Below, one piece after another: positions 36,241-47,126 of a DNA stretch of 64,000 bases. The stretch's first letter is position 1. Every line of letters starts with the position of its first letter. The DNA is taken from contig NW_006500104.1 in assembly GCF_000471905.2 (NCBI RefSeq), forward strand, positions 4,553,664 through 4,617,663. Direction: 5' to 3'. The DNA comes from Amborella trichopoda. Taxonomy: Eukaryota; Streptophyta; Magnoliopsida; Amborellales; Amborellaceae. A model generated the notes under the pieces. It saw nothing but the letters and a program-made list of their open reading frames with translations, had not been told where the DNA came from and ran no database searches. The position numbers and the translations under genes are program-made.

Positions 36241-36519
36241 TTGTAAACCGGCTAACCTTCTAAAAAAAAATTGAAATTTTAATTTTTTAAAGAGAGGGGA
36301 CATAGTGGGGCCATTCCCATATATTAAGCACCACCTTTTTAAAAGGCAACCCGCCCCTTTCTTACAAAGTTCGCACTTTATAACATTTACATACTAAGAG
36401 CCAACTTTTTAAAAGGTGCCCCACCATGTGTACTTGGAAAGCACACAATCATACCCTCCCTTATCCTTCAGACCTTATTTTATAGGCACTACCCCTCGTG
36501 GCTGTTTGAAAAAGTCCAA

Positions 36520-37624
36520 TGTGGGACTAATATGAAGGCTATAAGAGAGAAAGGGAGAGAGAGGGGTAATATGTAGTAAAATTAAATATTCATGAGAGCA
36601 TGTACTAAAACTTCATATAGTGATATGATAGCTGTAGTGGGAGCGTGGTCCAGATGGACTATGCTGCATGGTTCGGATGGAGTGTGCAACATTGCTAATG
36701 CCGTGATTCATTGGAGTTTTGACGGGCTGAGCTCGGGTTGATGTCTAAACCCGTAGCCCTAGGCATTGTTCACCTTTCATAGTGGGGTTATCACTTGATG
36801 AGGTTAAAGATATGCCCAGGGTGGTTGGCTAGGGGACTGAATGTGACCCATGTATGCGCTGGTCGGCTGGAGAGGACAATGGCCAAAATCCTCATCAGTA
36901 CCATCGCATGGCATGTACACTAAATAGTTGTCCGGAAGCAGCCCTCTGGGGTGTGTCGTGTACATGTGTGGAAGAGACGTCTTCTTGCAACACTAGATTG
37001 TGTTGGAAGGACCCATGAGGTATTGTGCTAAAATAGGACTTGGACTTGTCCTTAGGGAGGGACCTGTAATACATGGACTAGGATCATGTCTCCTTCATTT
37101 ATTAGCTGATTTTGATGAACCAAGCATGAACTCCTGTGATGGGTTGTGGGTCATAGGATCTATTAGGTCAGTTTAAGAAGATGACAGTGGGATACTATTG
37201 TTTAGAATAGACGTAATCCTCAATGTATGTGTGTTATTCCCAATTCTTTGAATCCAATTTCCATCAAATTTATTTTAATGTGTTTAATTTATACTTTATA
37301 TGAGTTTTTAGAATATTAAAATGAATTTTTGAAGCTCTCTGGATATTTTATTTTTGCTAAAATGTATTTTAAAATAGCCTAAAATGGACTTTCTGAATAT
37401 AATTGTTTTAGTGAGAAAATAAAAATATTTATTGGTTTATAAAAAAATGTTTTCATTATTCTAAAATTATCTTGAGGAGGGGGGGCCCATTGGAGTTGTG
37501 GGCTCAGCACAAAGAGGCCCCTTATGAGGGGGGCATGGGGGCCACAAGATGGCATGCCCCACCTTTTCTTTTCCCTCTTGAGTTGGCTTGTTCAATAAGG
37601 CCCCTATAAAAGTGGATCACATAG
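36520..37624 (+). mobile_element. Copia-type LTR, left half, split by the RTE LINE
   Basis: 36600-37240 aligns in order with 54280-54840 (gggagcgtggtcc, a gatgtctaaac block, cttgtccttagggagggac, ctgtaatacatgg), and 37480-37600 with the ggggcccaca / ccttgt part at about 55080-55190. It stops at a LINE 5' end at about 37625 and resumes at 47769. The 5' limit (tgtgggac at 36520) is uncertain. Confidence 0.7.
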
Positions 37625-39071
37625 CTTATAAAAGTGGATGGATCACATAAAAATCAGATAGACTTCTTCCTAGTTAGGAAGGTAGATCGATCATCATGTA
37701 AAGACTGCAAGGTTATCATAGGAGAGAGTTTGACTAGCCAACATAGGCTCGTGATTATGGACGTCTGCATAAAGACATGGAAAAGAAGGGATGACATTAA
37801 TAGGTGTCCAAGAACTAGGTGGTAAAATTTTAAAATGAGAAAATAGACTTATATAAAGATAAATTAGTTAAAGAAGGAAAATATAACTCTAAACATGAGG
37901 TCAATGTTATGTGGAATGAGATGGCTGACTGTATTAAGAAAGTGGCAGAATAAGTTTTAGGAGAATCTAGAGGGAAAAGAAATTCCGATAAGGAAACTTG
38001 GTGGTGGAGTGATGAGGTTTAGAATGTCATTTGCAAAAAATCATCATGTTATTAAACTTGACCGTGTAATAGAAACGATCAAAACTTAGAAGAATATAAA
38101 ACTACTAAGAAAAACGCTAAGTAAATAGTAAGTAAGACTAAACTTAAGGCATTTGATAATCTATACAGTAAATTGGGAACAAGAAAAAGTGAAAAATATA
38201 TCTTGAAATTAGCAAAAATGAGAGAAAAAAATGGAAGGATCTAGACCATATTAAATGCATTAAGAGTGAGGATCAAAGGGTCTTGGTGAAGGATGAAGAG
38301 GTCAACGAAAGTGGAGAGTTTATTTTAAAAAATTATTAAATAACGAACACAATGGGAACATGGCATTGGAAGGAACTGTTGGCTTAAATGTGGGCGGAGG
38401 TCATAGATACATTTGTAGGATTAGGATATCATAAATGAAAGAAGCTTTGAAAAGGATGAAGATATGAATGACTTTAGGACTAGATGGTATACCAATAGAG
38501 GGTTGGAAATGCATGGAGGAGAATGACATTGACTGATTGACCAAGCTGTTCAACAAGGTGTTGAGAACAAAGAAAATGTCACGCAAATGGAAGAAAAATA
38601 TTGAGGAACCTATTTACAACAACAAAGGAGACACAGAATTTTGTGAACTATCAAGGGATCAAACTTATGAGCCACACTATGAAGCTTTGGAATGGAGTGA
38701 TTTAGCAATGACTAAGGCATAAAACGAGTGTATAAGAGAATAATTCGGTTTATGCCAGGAAGGTCAATAATCGAGGCTATTTTCCTACTTAGGTAACTGA
38801 TTGAGAAGTTTCAGGCGAAAGGAAAAGACCTCCACATGGTTTTTATTGTTCTAGAGAAAGCTTATGATAGAGTACCTCAAGATTTGATTTGGTGGGTGTT
38901 AGAAAAAAAAGGAGTCTTCTAACACTACATTGACTTGGTGAGAGATGTACGATGATATGCTAATTAGTATACGAACAACTAGTGGAGAGACGAGTGAGTT
39001 TTTAGTGACAATAGTTCTACATCGGGGGTCAACATTGACGGTCAGGATACTTGTAGTTAAAATTGACGGCC
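37625..39071 (+). mobile_element. RTE LINE, 5'-truncated, left part (split by the viral insert)
   Basis: The plus strand matches the minus-strand LINE at 7064-10330. 37634-37825 encodes the endonuclease segment with NQIDFFLVRKVDRSS. 38537-38590 encodes the RT part with TKLFNKVLRTKK. The right end carries ttttagtgacaatag and then gtagttaaaattgacggcca. Relative to the other copy about 240 bp with the FADD motif are missing close to the viral junction. It begins in mid-endonuclease, as usual for 5' truncation. acatag at 37619-37624 and 47763-47768 may be its short target duplication. Confidence 0.8.
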
Positions 39072-40368
39072 AACAAATCCTTTGTGGAGAGGTCTTTGTT
39101 GGGTAAAAATGATCCTAAGAGTATATGTTGGATGACAACTTTTGGGAAAAGTTTTATGAGAATAGGTTTGCTGATCTGGGTGATGGTAAACTTTTCTCCA
39201 TTGGCAACTCTGAAGGACTGGGTGCAGTTTTCCCAAAATTGTTTAAGTAGCAGATCAGGTTTTAATATGCTTGCAGATGCGCCAGTATCAAAAAAGGCAG
39301 GGAGGGTAAGTGGTTTGGAATAGTATTCATGCAGGAGTTGAACCAAGGCTATTGGGGTTGGTTGAGAGAGTGGATAGGAGTCAGCAGGTATTTGGTTTAG
39401 AGGTTCAGGGGAATATTCAGGGGGACAAAATACCTCAGGTATGACTGAATTTGAGATTTCATTAAGCTCAGAGTCCACTGTGTAGGAGATTGAGATCAAA
39501 GTCTCATCATTGTGTTCATCATCCAGCGAAAATACTGATTCCAAATCATCATTAACAGATTCGTCTAGTACCTGTGAAAGGAGATGGATGAGCTTCTTCT
39601 TTTTCTGTTGGTTGGGACAATTCTTTGCAAAATGTCCTTGTTGGCCACAAACATAACATCGGTCTCCTTTGGTTCGATGCTTTCGGAATTTGGATCGTCG
39701 AAGAAATTTATAAGTTTTGAACTTTTTTTTCTTCTTCTTGTGGTCCATGGTATGGCCATATTTCTGTTTTGTTTTTCTTCCAAGAGAAGGACATGTACAA
39801 TGTTTCTCAGTGTCACATTTAATCTTTAAATACGGCTTGTCACAGATTTGCCAAGAAGATATTTGTTTTTTTCCATTTGCTTGACAAATTCTACTTGGTT
39901 GCATAACCGTTCTAAAGCATGTAAAACAAACTGGTAAATTTCTCCAAAACTAACAGTTTGAATTGTGAGTCCTTGGTTTTCCATTATCTTGGTGGCCTCT
40001 TTGCCCAAAGTGGGAGGAATATATTCTAAATAATGTTGCTTAAGATTGACATCATCGATTCCTCCAATTTTATGGTATCTTTTGTTCATTTCTATAAAAT
40101 GTTTTTCCAGATCATGCCGTTTGAAAGAACAGCAGTTAAGTTGGAAGAATTCTTCTCTTGCAGTAATCTGTTCATGTCTGACTTGTCCTGTGAATTCAAC
40201 AATGAGATAGTTGAAAAATTCAATAATGGATTGGCTGTTTCTTGATTGAGTTTGCCTGTATTCTCCAAGGCTGACATACCAGTCAAATAGTCTTCCACGA
40301 AACCGAACAATGACTTTCTCAATTGTGTTGGTCAAAGTATTTGCTAGATTTAACATTTCAGCATGCAT
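39072..40368 (-). pseudogene. Caulimovirid capsid, zinc finger and protease region (minus copy)
   Basis: 40368-39850 is the capsid domain. The CCHC zinc finger CYVCGQQGHFAKNC lies at about 39617-39658 and a retropepsin-type active site DTGA at about 39280-39291. A one-base deletion near 39847, compared with the plus copy at about 46890, shifts the frame between capsid and zinc finger. The viral sequence stops shortly after the protease, at the junction with the LINE, before reverse transcriptase. The few codons after 39072 that stay open are LINE sequence. Confidence 0.88.
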
Positions 40369-40374
40369 CCATTC

Positions 40375-41340
40375 TTAGATCTCTTTGAATCTGTCTATCC
40401 ATTTCGAAGGAGGGATGTCATCTATAGTAAAGCTTTTTGAGGAATCTCCATAGGTTGGTAGTGAAAGATTGGGAAGTCTAAGTTCTTCTGTAGGTATGGG
40501 ATCTGGGTCTGGTTCCATAGGTTCTTCCGGAGGGTCCGCTTCTGGTTGGTTCATCATGTACAGAGGATCAGAAGTATCAGAAGTTTCAGACAACGTTGTA
40601 GCTGTAGAAGTTTCTGATAATGAGTCAGAGGAAGACTGGGTTTCAGAATGAAGGTTTATCTCAGAGGGTTTGGTAAGATTCTTTACGAAGGTGCTCATAT
40701 CACCAAGAGGGTCGGGTTCGGGTAGTTGTATTGAACGAGAAGTGGATGAGGCAACGATATCAGAATCAATTTCTGAGGGTTTGAACATCTGGGTTTCTTG
40801 TTTGGGAGGCTTATCTGTAGGAGGTGTCTGGTTTGGTTTTTTGATTTGGGAAGGACTAGGTTCTGATCGAGGTTGTGGTTTCCTTAATTGGGGAAAGAAC
40901 ATTTCTTCTGGAAATCTTCTTTCATCGTCATAAGGATTATAGGATCTCAGTCCAAAAGGTCTAGGGTGAATAGTTCTAGTAGGGGGATACAAAGTTCTTG
41001 TTGGTGGAAAGGGGTCTGGGTTTCTCAAGGTAGGATAACTTGGTTGAGGAGAAAAGGTTGGCAAAGGTTGATATTGGGTTTGGTATGGAGAATGATATTG
41101 GGATTTCATCCAATAGTTCTTTTCAAGGTTCTGCAATTGTTTTTCCAAAAATGCTTTTTCTTTCCCTTTGACGGAAATCAAATAAGATTGTTCATGCATG
41201 TCCTTTACACAATACAATATTTGCAAAAGTTCTTCATGTAACAGCTGAATTTTTTCTTTCAATTCCATAATTATGCGTGTCAACCCTTGGGTGTGAGACG
41301 TAAAGGTGTTCTGGGTGGTTTCCAACTGGGCTTTCATAGA
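40375..41340 (-). pseudogene. Caulimovirid pre-capsid region (coiled coil, Pro- and Ser-rich), minus copy
   Basis: A 320-codon open stretch. The first 75 residues are heptad-like (coiled coil), then come a Pro/Tyr/Phe-rich part and an acidic Ser/Glu-rich tail. It is the counterpart of 45403-46380. The stop at 40375 replaces a codon that is open in the other copy, and the capsid frame follows immediately. Its start is artificial: a deletion joins the leader just after the primer site to the middle of this coding region. Confidence 0.82.
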
Positions 41341-41359
41341 AGATTAAATCACAACTACT

Positions 41360-41373
41360 TGGCTCTGATACCA
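41360..41373 (-). promoter_or_regulatory. Caulimovirid tRNA-Met primer-binding site (minus copy)
   Basis: The minus strand reads tggtatcagagcca, complementary to the 3' end of initiator tRNA-Met, where minus-strand DNA synthesis starts in pararetroviruses. It lies about 215 bases downstream of a TATA box in viral sense. Confidence 0.9.
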
Positions 41374-41587
41374 ATTAATGACATTCCAAGACATTCTTAA
41401 CGGAAAGATATTAAAACAACAAGGTTATACATAGAGTAGAACACGACACAAGATAATAAGACATAAGATAGATATAAACATCAAACGGAAGACAGGCTGA
41501 AAGCAAGAACATGAAGAAAGCAAGCACACAAGAACTACAAGGCTGAGAGGCTCTAGAAGCACTCTGCCGTTTACAATGCCACATGAG

Positions 41588-41600
41588 GCTTTTTATAGAC
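41588..41600 (-). promoter_or_regulatory. TATA box of the caulimovirid promoter
   Basis: The minus strand reads tctataaaaagcc, a strong plant TATA box. It sits between the end of the polyprotein region and the primer site, which is where the pregenomic RNA promoter of caulimovirids lies. Confidence 0.75.
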
Positions 41601-41740
41601 TCCGGACGTGAAAGCTGGACTTCAAATAAAATTAAAAGCAAACAACTTGGCCAGGACAGCTGGCATTTGGAAACAGTAAAAAGTGAACAGTAAAAAGCAA
41701 AAGTATATCTACAGTAATAGACAGGTGGGTCTGATAGAAT

Positions 41741-41813
41741 AGTGCTCCACAGTGTCTGTCGACAAAATAGTGCTCCACAGTGTCTACCGACAAAATAGTG
41801 ATCCACAGTGTCT
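41741..41813 (-). repeat. 28-bp repeats upstream of the viral TATA box (2.6 copies)
   Basis: Units lie at 41741-41768, 41769-41796 and 41797-41813 (partial). They share ctccacagtgtct (atccacagtgtct in the third), and the two complete units share a cgacaaaat segment. They lie about 140-210 bases upstream of the TATA box in viral sense, the place of enhancer repeats in caulimovirid promoters. Confidence 0.85.
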
Positions 41814-41851
41814 CAGTCTGTATCTGGATACATGTCGTATGGATAACCGTC

Positions 41852-42529
41852 TCAGTCGTAGCTTCCTGCAGATGGGCTATGAGAAGGTCCACTGTATGAG
41901 TCATCACTTGAGCTATCAGTTGGTGCATCTTCTGGTGGTGGATGGTCAGCAAGCCAATGGTAAAGTTGGTGGAGTAAAACTGCTCCTCGAGGGGTTGTGT
42001 CATTCCATACTTCTTGTCCTGTGTAAACATGCAGAGGAATAGTGTCTGGAGAGACTCTGTTAATGTAACACATTTTAGGTTTGAGCTCGGACCAAATTTC
42101 TGCATTAGTTGGCCAGAAATTAAGGAGATCAGAATCATACCATCCAATAGTTTCTATAAGGGGATGTTGGGTGATATAGGTATAATCTGGATAAAGAAGC
42201 GGTTTGAGAGTTTGGTGGAAACTGATAACAACATAAGGTTTCAAAAAGGGTCTGAAAGAATCCATTCAGTGAGTGTAATGGTAATGTTTTAGGAGGAATC
42301 TATAAAAATTCAGGGCTCTGGGATTATGGTGCATATAATTATTCCATTGAAGAAAATGGCAGTGCCTTAGGTAGGAAATGAGTTTTCTTACATGGAATAT
42401 AAAACAAATATGGTGGTTTTGAGTTAAGTACCATAAGAGGCAGAGTACTTCTTTAGGCATGTTATAATAATACCTGGTTTCAAAGAGGCTAAGATAAGGG
42501 TAAGATGGATGGCATCGAATTCCATGCAT
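41852..42529 (-). pseudogene. Caulimovirid C-terminal region downstream of RNase H
   Basis: Two open pieces, 42529-42266 and 42265-41852. The second contains YDSDLLNFWPTNAEIWSELK and an acidic Asp/Ser-rich end. They follow RNase H in viral order and precede the promoter. The region is probably the tail of the polyprotein; its function is unknown to me. Confidence 0.6.
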
Positions 42530-42568
42530 GCAATCTCCATGATTTCTTAAGACTATTTCATGTATTTT

Positions 42569-43504
42569 CTATTGCATTTGGTCACTTTTAGAGGCTAGAG
42601 TTTTATTCAGAATCAATTCATATACTTCTTCGGGAAGGTCATGATCTATGTTATCAATGTGGATAATAGCTCCTGTGAATGGAATGATTGAGAAATTTAA
42701 TTTTTCTGAAAATTGCTGCCGAGAAAACATATCAGCTAACGCATTGTTTTTCCCTGAAATGTGTTTATATTCGAAATCCCATTGAGAAAACCAGTTCGAC
42801 CAACGTAGAAGTTGGGGATTTGGTAATATTTTGTTTTTAAACTTCAGCATATGTGGGAAAGCAGATAAGTCCATTTCAATCAGAAATCTGTAACCAATAA
42901 GGTGGAATTGGAACTTTTCTATTCCACATTTTACAGCCAGAATTTCTTTAAAAGTGGAATGGTTGTGTAATTCAGACTGTTTAAATTTTCCACTTTTATA
43001 ACCACAAATCATCCTTGTTTTGTCAATTTCCTCGAGAAGAATGCAAGCCCAAAATTCATCCGAGGCGTCTGTTTGCAAAATCCGTTTTTCAGAAGAGGGT
43101 ATTTTTAATGAAGGTAAATTTTTGGAAAGGATTTCAGTGCGCGAACACTCTCAGTTTGCTTATAAGTCCATGGTGGTGCTTTCTTTTTTAAGAGCAAATA
43201 AAGAGGGCTGGTATGGAGAGATAATCTTGGAATAAAGGGTGACATAATTGACAATGGCAAGAAATTGCTGTATTTGTTTAACAGAGGATAAGGTATCAGG
43301 GAATTCTGACAAGTGATTGGCAATATGAGGTTGAAGTTTGTCCCATTATGAAAATGCATTCCAAGGAAATCGATTTCAGTAGTAGCAAAGATACATTTTT
43401 TCTCAGAAAGCATAATGCCAAATTGACAACAGAGAGAGTGGAATTTGTTTAACAAATTGATAGGGCTTTGCAAGTTTGGAGAGAATAAGAGAATGTCATT
43501 AATT
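42569..43504 (-). pseudogene. Caulimovirid reverse transcriptase C-terminus and RNase H
   Basis: At the right edge the frame begins within the RT active-site motif (residues NDILLF, where YxDDILLF is expected), followed by KCIFATTEIDFLGMHF, the conserved thumb region. Small indels between about 43330 and 43090 change frame and come back. RNase H at 43078-42690 has its acidic residues in TDAS, TFKEILA and EMDLSAF and the late SGKNNALADMFSR motif. Everything upstream of the active site, between protease and palm, is absent from the window. Confidence 0.85.
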
Positions 43505-43517
43505 AATGTCATTAATT
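43492..43517. repeat. 13-bp direct repeat at the head-to-head viral junction
   Basis: aatgtcattaatt occurs twice in a row (43492-43504 and 43505-43517). The left part is antisense of the RT active-site region. The right copy is the sequence just before the primer site, also seen inverted at 41372-41384. Confidence 0.85.
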
Positions 43518-43530
43518 GGTATCAGAGCCA
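43517..43530 (+). promoter_or_regulatory. Caulimovirid tRNA-Met primer-binding site (plus copy)
   Basis: tggtatcagagcca, identical to the minus-copy site. The plus-strand viral copy starts about 12 bases before it, and about 317 bases of leader follow before the movement protein start. Confidence 0.9.
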
Positions 43531-43847
43531 AGTAGTTGTGATTTAATCTTCTATCTTGTTATGTTGACTGGTTAATCTGTAAGAAATATTCAGATTAGTA
43601 TGCTCTACGTCTGCGTAGCTGGTCTACGATCTCTCGTATCTGAACACAAAATATAACTTAAAGGTTAATTTCAGTGAATTTATTCCACTGCTAAAAACTT
43701 TCTTGAGTTACATGTTAATAACAGGAACTCTGAGAGGCTGAGGAATGGCTTAAAAGCGGAGATCATACATTTAACATGGGGTAAAAGAAAGTTGGCCTTT
43801 CAAACCAAAACCATATTACAGTCAACAAGCAAGATATTTTCGAACTC

Positions 43848-44991
43848 ATGGCAGGAGATATTCCTTTAGAAGTAAGTTTAGATACTCCTCGTTCATCCAC
43901 CTCTGAACCTATGTTTTCAAAACAAGAACATCTTCTCGAAATTACCTATACTCCTGAGAAATTTTCTGAAACTCAACCTCAGTTGATCAATCCTTATCAT
44001 GTTTATGATAAATCAAGCTTAAATTGGACTAAAAGGATTAAGAAACTTTGTGGAAAGAAAAACCCTGAGTCCATAAAAAAATATGTCCAAGCCTCTTCCT
44101 TTGATCAACATCAGATCCCAGCCACCAAGGCTGAACAGTATGTTACAATACACCTACCAAAACATCTTTCCCTTTATGGTTAAAAGAAGGATATACCCAT
44201 ATCCATTTTGGAGCCATAAAATTAGCCTTAACCTTCATGGCAGAAAAGGGATGGAAGCAGTAACCAGGATTGCTTTGCTAGATACAAGATTTCTTGAATA
44301 CCAACATGCTTGTATAGGCACCATTCAAACCACCTTAAAGGCAGGCACCATCTTTGTTACCTTCTTCCCAAATTTCAATATCCCTATAAAAGACCCCAAT
44401 CTGAGTTCAGCGTTCAAAGTTCAGTTACAAATAACTGGAACTAAACAAATTGAGACCTCTTCAGTAGCCACTCTTCATTACCAAATGGTCTATCGTTTGC
44501 AAAACCATGCATTCGACATTGTTACACCTTTAACCCCTGAAACAGAAAACACTGCTTTGTTCATCAAAGTTGATAACAATTCTCAGCCAATTTGCCACTA
44601 TGTCCCAAGACAAATATCCAAGGAAAGACTGATTGAATTAATACCCTCCACTTGGGTTACAAACTATGAGAATTTACAAGCTCAAAGCCAACCAGTGTTA
44701 CAAACTGAGTCCAGAATGACTAGACTGACAGATGGTCAGGTCCAAGTTGATTTCCTATCCTCAATTCAAGAAAATCAAACCAAAGATATTTTTCCAACTC
44801 ATTTCCAAGGATTGCTCGAAAAGGTTCCAATTCTTGAATTTAACAAACTTGGCCAACCCATTTATGAACAGAAAACCATAGATGGCCATAATTGGTTTGA
44901 CTGCTGCAACTGTGATTCTTGTCTTCAAACTGATGATGAAATAGAGATAAAGAAAAAAAGAACACCAAAGAAAAAATCTTCTTCTCAATGA
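43848..44991 (+). pseudogene. Caulimovirid movement protein, frameshifted
   Basis: It starts at ATG 43848. Its first part (to about 44160) is in a different frame from the core, and a short stretch in a third frame lies between them (about 44160-44235), so at least two indels have occurred. The core at 44235-44640 contains IALLDTRFLEYQHACIGTI, the conserved Asp motif of 30K-superfamily movement proteins, and FVTFFPNFN. These proteins open plasmodesmata for virus passage. The downstream part runs in the same frame to a stop at 44989-44991. Frame and stops show it is inactive. Confidence 0.88.
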
Positions 44992-45066
44992 TTGCATCAA
45001 AGATATTAGGATGGAGATCCTACAATTGATCTCTTAGGAGAAAGTTCAGGTAAGTGGGATTATTAT

Positions 45067-46380
45067 GTGACTTATGGTACTTCTCCCCTTTCAGTTCCAC
45101 AATCTTCTCCTATCATTCCCACTGGATGGGATGATAAAGATGATTCCAAAATACAAAACAACTGTTTAATGTTTGACCCTTCCAGTTCAAATTATGCGGA
45201 TAGTTTTCCTCCTCTTCGTGATTTTGAAAAAATACAAGAGAATGAAAAGCATGTTTGGAAAATAAAAACCCCTCCGGCAAGAGACTCCTCTGGTACTTCT
45301 AAACTGATTTCATCTGCTGAAGCAAGCCTAAACTGGCAAGCTGAGAATGCTAAGTTTCAAAATTTGGCATTGCTACGACTAGAAACTACCGAAAATTCTA
45401 TGAAAGCCCAGTTGGAAACCACCCAGAACACCTTTACGTCTCACACCCAAGGGTTGACACGCATAATTATGGAATTGAAAGAAAAAATTCAGCTGTTACA
45501 TGAAGAACTTTTGCAAATATTATATTGTGTAAAGGACATGCATGAACAATCTTATTTGATTTCCGTCAAAGGGAAAGAAAAAGCATTTTTGGAAAAACAA
45601 TTGCAGAGCCTTGAAAAGGACTATTGGATGAAATCCCAATATCATTCTCCATACCAAACCCAACATCAACCTTTGCCAACCTTTTCTCCTCAACCAAGTT
45701 ATCCTACCTTGAGAAACCCAGACCCCTTTCCACCAACAAGAACTTTGTATCCCCCTACTAGAACTATTCACCCTAGACCTTTTGGATTGAGATCTTATAA
45801 TCCTTATGAAGATGAAAGAAGATTTCCGGAAGAAATGTTCTTTCCCCAATTAAGGAAACCACAACCGCGATCAGAACCTAGTCCTTCCCAAATCAAAAAA
45901 CCAAACCATACACCTCCTACAGATAAGCCTCCCAAACAAGAAACCCAGATGTTCCAACCCTCAGAAATTGATTCTGATATCGTTGCCTCATCCACTTCTC
46001 GTTCAATACAACTACCCGAACCCGAACCTCTTGGTGATATGAGCACCTTCTTAAAGAATCTTACCAAACCCTCTGAGATAAACCTTCATTCTGAAACCCA
46101 GTCTTCCTCTGACTCATTATCAGAAACTTCTACAGCTACAACATTGTCTGAAATTTCTGATACTTCTGATCCTCTGTACATGATGAACCAACCAGAAGCA
46201 GACCCTCCAGAAGAACCTATGGAACCAGACCCAGATCCCATACCTACAGAAGAATTTAGACTTCCCAATCTTCCACTACCGACCTATAGAGATTCCTCAA
46301 AAGGCTTTACTATAGATGACATCCCTCCTTCGAAATGGATAGACAGATTCAAAGAGATCCAAAGATGGATGCATGCTTAA
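45067..46380 (+). pseudogene. Caulimovirid pre-capsid region (coiled coil, Pro- and Ser-rich), plus copy
   Basis: 437 codons open, in the same frame as the movement protein core and the capsid. The stops separating them (44989, one just downstream, and 46378) look like point changes in one long ancestral frame. The order is a polar N-terminal part, coiled coil about residues 95-190, Pro-rich part about 190-300, then an acidic Ser-rich tail. The region from residue 113 onward is duplicated at 41337-40375. Confidence 0.85.
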
Positions 46381-47125
46381 ATGTTAAATCCAGCAAATAC
46401 TTTGACCAACACAATTGCGAAAGTCATTGTTCGGTTTCGTGAAAGACTATTTGACTGGTATGTCATCCTTGGAGAATATAGGCAAACTCAATTAAGAAAC
46501 AGTCAATCCATTATTGAATTTTTCAGCTATCTCATTGCTGAATTCACTGGATCAGTCAGACATGAACAAATTACTGCAAGAGAAGAATTCTTCCAACTTA
46601 ATTGCTGTTCTTTCAAACGGCATGATCTGGAAAAACATTTTATGGAAATGAACAAAAGATACCATAAAATTGGAGGAATCGATGATGTCAATCTCAAGCA
46701 ATATTATTTAGAATCTATTCCTCCCACTTTGGGCAAAGAGGCCACCAAGACAATGGAAAACCAAGGACTCACAATTCAAACTGTTAGTTTTGGAGAAATT
46801 TACCAGTTTGTTTTACATGCTTTAGAACGGTTATGCAACCAAGTAGAATTTGTCAAGCAAATGGAAAAAAACAAATATCTTCTTGGCAAATCCTGTGACA
46901 ATCCGTATTTAAAGATTAAATGTGACACTGAGAAACATTGTACATGTCCTTCTCTTGGAAGAAAAACAAAACAGAAATATGGCCATACCATGGACCACAA
47001 GAAGAAGAAAAAAAAGTTCAAAACTTATAAATTTCTTCGACGATCCAAATTCCGAAAGCATCGAACCAAAGGAGACCAATGTTATGTTTGTGGCCAACAA
47101 GGACATTTTGCAAAGAATTGTCAAT
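46381..47125 (+). pseudogene. Caulimovirid capsid domain and zinc finger, truncated (plus copy)
   Basis: An open frame with the capsid core (AREEFFQLNCCSFKRHDLEK), a basic Lys-rich stretch, and the CCHC finger at about 47083-47124. The viral sequence stops right after the last Cys of the finger, where LINE sequence begins. Protease and polymerase are therefore missing from this copy. Confidence 0.88.
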
Positions 47126-47126
47126 A

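Larger units (their letters stand above)
39072..47126. mobile_element. Endogenous caulimovirid (pararetrovirus) insert, two partial genomes head to head, defective
   Basis: Movement protein, coiled-coil/Pro-rich region, capsid with CCHC zinc finger, aspartic protease, reverse transcriptase, RNase H and tRNA-Met primer sites identify Caulimoviridae. 43504-39072 reads on the minus strand, 43505-47126 on the plus strand. In the plus copy the movement protein core and capsid segments share one frame with only a few stops between them. This suggests a single-polyprotein ancestor, as in petuviruses; some florendoviruses also have few ORFs. Nonsense changes, indels, a large deletion and loss of the central RT in both copies make it non-functional. 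The two copies of the shared region are about 95-96% identical in protein by eye. Confidence 0.9.

Noticed and set aside
40469-40933. Ser/Gly-rich plus-strand frames opposite the viral pre-capsid region (and the mirror set at 45520-46268)
   Set aside because: They are antisense of the real viral frame, and the same shadows appear in both viral copies.
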